From NCBI GenBank assembly GCA_023442085.1, contig JAEZMT010000367.1, positions 1-7,159 on the forward strand: 7,159 bases of DNA, given 5' to 3'. Below, in pieces: positions 5,565 through 7,159 of this stretch. The translations under genes and the position numbers were made by a program. The stretch comes from Pseudomonadota bacterium. Its GTDB lineage: Bacteria > Pseudomonadota > Alphaproteobacteria > Rhizobiales > Xanthobacteraceae. Numbering within the stretch: the stretch's first letter is position 1; the number at the start of each line of letters is the position of its first letter. The notes beneath the pieces are model-generated. The model was not told the DNA's origin. It made no database searches and was given only the letters and a program-made list of their open reading frames with translations.

Positions 5565-6281
5565 GTGTTTGATATCTACACGATCATCTTCCTGGCCCTC
5601 GCGGTCTTCATCTTCGTGCGGCTGCGCAGCGTTCTGGGGCAAAGGACCGGCCGCGAGCGGCCGCCCTACGATCCCTATTCCCGCGATACCGCCCGTCCGC
5701 CTCAGCCGACCCCGGAAGGCAATGTGGTGAGCCTGCCCGAGCGCAACGGAACGCCGCCGGGCGCGCCGTCGCCGGCCGAGGTGGAGCCTGCGGCCTTCCG
5801 CTGGGAAGGTGTCGCGGCGGAGGGGTCCGCGACCGCTGCCGCCCTCGATGAGATCGCCCGCGTCGAGCCGGACTTCGATGCCAAGCACTTCCTGACTGGC
5901 GCGCGCGCGGCCTACGAGATGATCGTCAACGCCTTCGCCGCCGGCGACCGTCGCCAGCTGAAGGATCTTCTCGCCAAGGACGTCTATGACGGCTTCGTCG
6001 CGGCCATCGCCGATCGCGAGAGCCGCAAGGAGACGATGGAATCGCGCTTCGTCTCCATCGAGTCCGCCGATCTCCAGGATGTGACCGTGCGCGGCACCAA
6101 CGCGCAGCTGACCGTGCGCTTCGTGTCCAAGCTCATTTCCGTCACGCGCGGTCCGGACGGCACGGTGGTGGACGGCAGCCCCGACACGGTGGCCGATGTG
6201 ACCGACGTGTGGACGTTTGCGCGCGATCTCGGCACGCGAGACCCCAACTGGAAGCTGGTGGCCACGGAAGCCGCCCAGTAG
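5565..6281 (+). CDS. timA: Tim44-like inner-membrane protein (TimA family)
   Basis: This 238-residue protein has the alphaproteobacterial TimA layout. A single N-terminal membrane anchor spans residues about 4-20 (IYTIIFLALAVFIFVRL). It is followed by the conserved LRSVLGQRTGRERPPYDPYS (20-39), a proline-rich flexible linker (about 40-90), and a C-terminal Tim44-like domain at about 95-236 that opens LDEIARVEPDFDAKHFLTGARAAYEMIVNAF. Tim44 is the mitochondrial import-motor adaptor; the bacterial relative is an inner-membrane protein of Caulobacter and relatives without an established import role. The start is the GTG at 5565 because family members begin M/V-FDIYTI; a weak GAAG precedes it closely and GAGAGG lies 14 nt upstream. 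The in-frame ATG at 5505 would add 20 residues of Arg-rich sequence without family character and lacks a ribosome binding site. mltA follows after 3 nt, suggesting an operon. Confidence 0.9.
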   Translation: MFDIYTIIFLALAVFIFVRLRSVLGQRTGRERPPYDPYSRDTARPPQPTPEGNVVSLPERNGTPPGAPSPAEVEPAAFRWEGVAAEGSATAAALDEIARVEPDFDAKHFLTGARAAYEMIVNAFAAGDRRQLKDLLAKDVYDGFVAAIADRESRKETMESRFVSIESADLQDVTVRGTNAQLTVRFVSKLISVTRGPDGTVVDGSPDTVADVTDVWTFARDLGTRDPNWKLVATEAAQ

Positions 6282-6284
6282 GCC

Positions 6285-7159
6285 ATGGCTTCGGCGCGCG
6301 CCGTCATAGCCGGCGTGCGACGCCCGGCCCTCGCCGGGATCGTCGCCGCGCTCGTGGCCGTGATGCCCGCTGCCGCCGCCGAACCTGTCGTCTCTCGCGC
6401 GAACCTGCCGGCCATGTCGCTCCAGCCCGTCGTTCCGGCCGTGCCCGGCGCCCGGCTCGAGCCGGTGCCCTTCGCCGCCCTCGACGGGTGGGCGGCCGAC
6501 GACCACTCCGCCGCCTTCGCCACCTTTCGCGCCAGCTGCGCGGCGTTGAAAAAGCCGCCGGCCGAGGTGGGGCCGGCCTCCGCGCCGACGCTCGCGCGCG
6601 ACCTTCGCCACGCGTGCGCGGCCGCCGCTCGCCTCGGGCCGTCGATACCGGCGCCCCTCCTCGCCCGCCTGTTCTTCGAGGCCAATTTCCGGCCGTGGCG
6701 GGTGATTCCGGACGGCGGCGAGGGCGGCTACTACACCGGCTATTACGAGCCGGAAGTGGCGGGCGCGCTCCAGCCCGGCAACGGCTTCGACGTGCCGGTC
6801 TACGGACGCCCCGACGATCTGATCATGGCGGCGCCCGGGCCGACGCCCAATTCCGGTCCGGCCTTCCGCCGCGAGGGGGGCGCACTCGTGCCCTATCACG
6901 ACCGCGCCGCCATCGAGGATGGCGCGCTGGCCGGCCGCGGGCTGGAGGTCGCGTGGCTTCGCGACCCCATCGACCTCTTCTTCATGCAGATCCAGGGCTC
7001 CGCGCGCATCCGCCTGCCGGATGGGCGCGTCTTGCGGCTGGGCTATGACGGCTTCAACGGCCAGCCCTATCTTCCGGTCGGGCGGCTGCTCATCCAGCGG
7101 GGGCTCGTCCCGCGGGAGGAAATGTCCATGGCGCGCATCCGCGCCTTCATGGAGTCTGA
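6285..7159 (+). CDS. mltA: Membrane-bound lytic murein transglycosylase A (MltA), C-terminus beyond window
   Basis: MltA cleaves the beta-1,4 bond between N-acetylmuramic acid and N-acetylglucosamine in peptidoglycan, forming 1,6-anhydromuramic acid ends during wall turnover. The frame is open from the ATG at 6285 to the window end: 291 residues plus two bases. A signal peptide is likely, with a hydrophobic core at about 14-28 and cleavage near AAAA|EPVV (32/33). MltA signatures: LARLFFEANFRPW (126-138), GGYYTGYYEPEV (147-158), VPVYGRPDDL (170-179), YHDRAAIEDGALAGRGLEVAWL (204-225), DPIDLFFMQIQGSARIRLPDG (227-247), and YDGFNGQPYLPVGRLLI (254-270). The catalytic aspartate of the C-terminal 3D domain lies outside the window. 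Unlike E. coli MltA there is no lipobox cysteine at the cleavage site, so it is predicted periplasmic rather than a lipoprotein. The start follows the timA stop by 3 nt with only AGTAGG close by, suggesting translational coupling. Confidence 0.92.
   Translation, partial: MASARAVIAGVRRPALAGIVAALVAVMPAAAAEPVVSRANLPAMSLQPVVPAVPGARLEPVPFAALDGWAADDHSAAFATFRASCAALKKPPAEVGPASAPTLARDLRHACAAAARLGPSIPAPLLARLFFEANFRPWRVIPDGGEGGYYTGYYEPEVAGALQPGNGFDVPVYGRPDDLIMAAPGPTPNSGPAFRREGGALVPYHDRAAIEDGALAGRGLEVAWLRDPIDLFFMQIQGSARIRLPDGRVLRLGYDGFNGQPYLPVGRLLIQRGLVPREEMSMARIRAFMES

Noticed and set aside
5552..5572. A six-codon mini-ORF (MAKRSV) overlapping the timA GTG start, suggesting a coupled leader peptide.
   Set aside because: The GAGAGG before it is only 1 nt from the ATG, too close to act as a ribosome binding site, and so short a frame is easily due to chance.
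5532..6899. A 455-codon minus-strand open frame opposite timA and mltA.
   Set aside because: It is antisense to two clearly recognised proteins and its sequence is an Arg/Gly/His-rich shadow.

Overview
The window is GC-rich DNA with densely packed genes and very long shadow reading frames on both strands. The last two genes, a Tim44-like membrane-anchored protein (TimA) followed directly by the lytic transglycosylase MltA, form a pair typical of Alphaproteobacteria. The TimA N-terminus (FDIYTIIFLALAVFIF...LRSVLGQRTG) strongly resembles that of Hyphomicrobiales (Rhizobiales). A chromosomal segment of a Xanthobacteraceae-like member of that order is the best guess. No species-level claim is possible from sequence reading alone.

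Layout from left to right. (1) At 1-227 on the minus strand lies the N-terminal part of an EamA/DMT-family membrane transporter, cut by the window edge. It is divergent from (2) a complete LysR-family regulator at 326-1183 on the plus strand, across a 98-nt AT-rich intergenic region that is probably the shared control region. (3) Convergent with lysR, with only 15 nt between the stop codons, is glucokinase (glk, 1199-2140, minus). (4) Upstream of glk on the same strand is a complete tripartite tricarboxylate transporter in the order tctC (periplasmic solute-binding protein), tctB (small membrane subunit), tctA (large membrane subunit), covering 5254 down to 2262. (5) Divergent from tctC, after about 310 nt of non-coding DNA, come timA (5565-6281, GTG start) and mltA (6285 to the window end, C-terminus missing), 3 nt apart on the plus strand.

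How the genes work together. TctC would capture a carboxylate in the periplasm and deliver it to the TctB/TctA membrane complex for cation-driven uptake; the substrate cannot be read from the sequence. glk, 121 nt downstream of tctA with no convincing terminator between them, may be read from the same transcript, although no pathway links the two. The LysR protein most likely controls the divergent transporter gene. TimA and MltA are envelope housekeeping proteins unrelated to the transport genes.

The non-coding DNA holds several plausible control elements. Upstream of tctC there is a sigma70-like promoter whose -10 lies inside a perfect 13-bp palindrome, then a 7-bp-stem hairpin just before the tctC ribosome binding site. 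An 8-bp GC-only hairpin sits between tctC and tctB. A 10-bp direct repeat at 30-bp spacing lies in the lysR/transporter intergenic region. I found no RNA genes, insertion sequences, CRISPR arrays or prophage genes, and no strong candidate for a previously undescribed system. Every gene belongs to a known family, and the novelty is limited to regulatory details.
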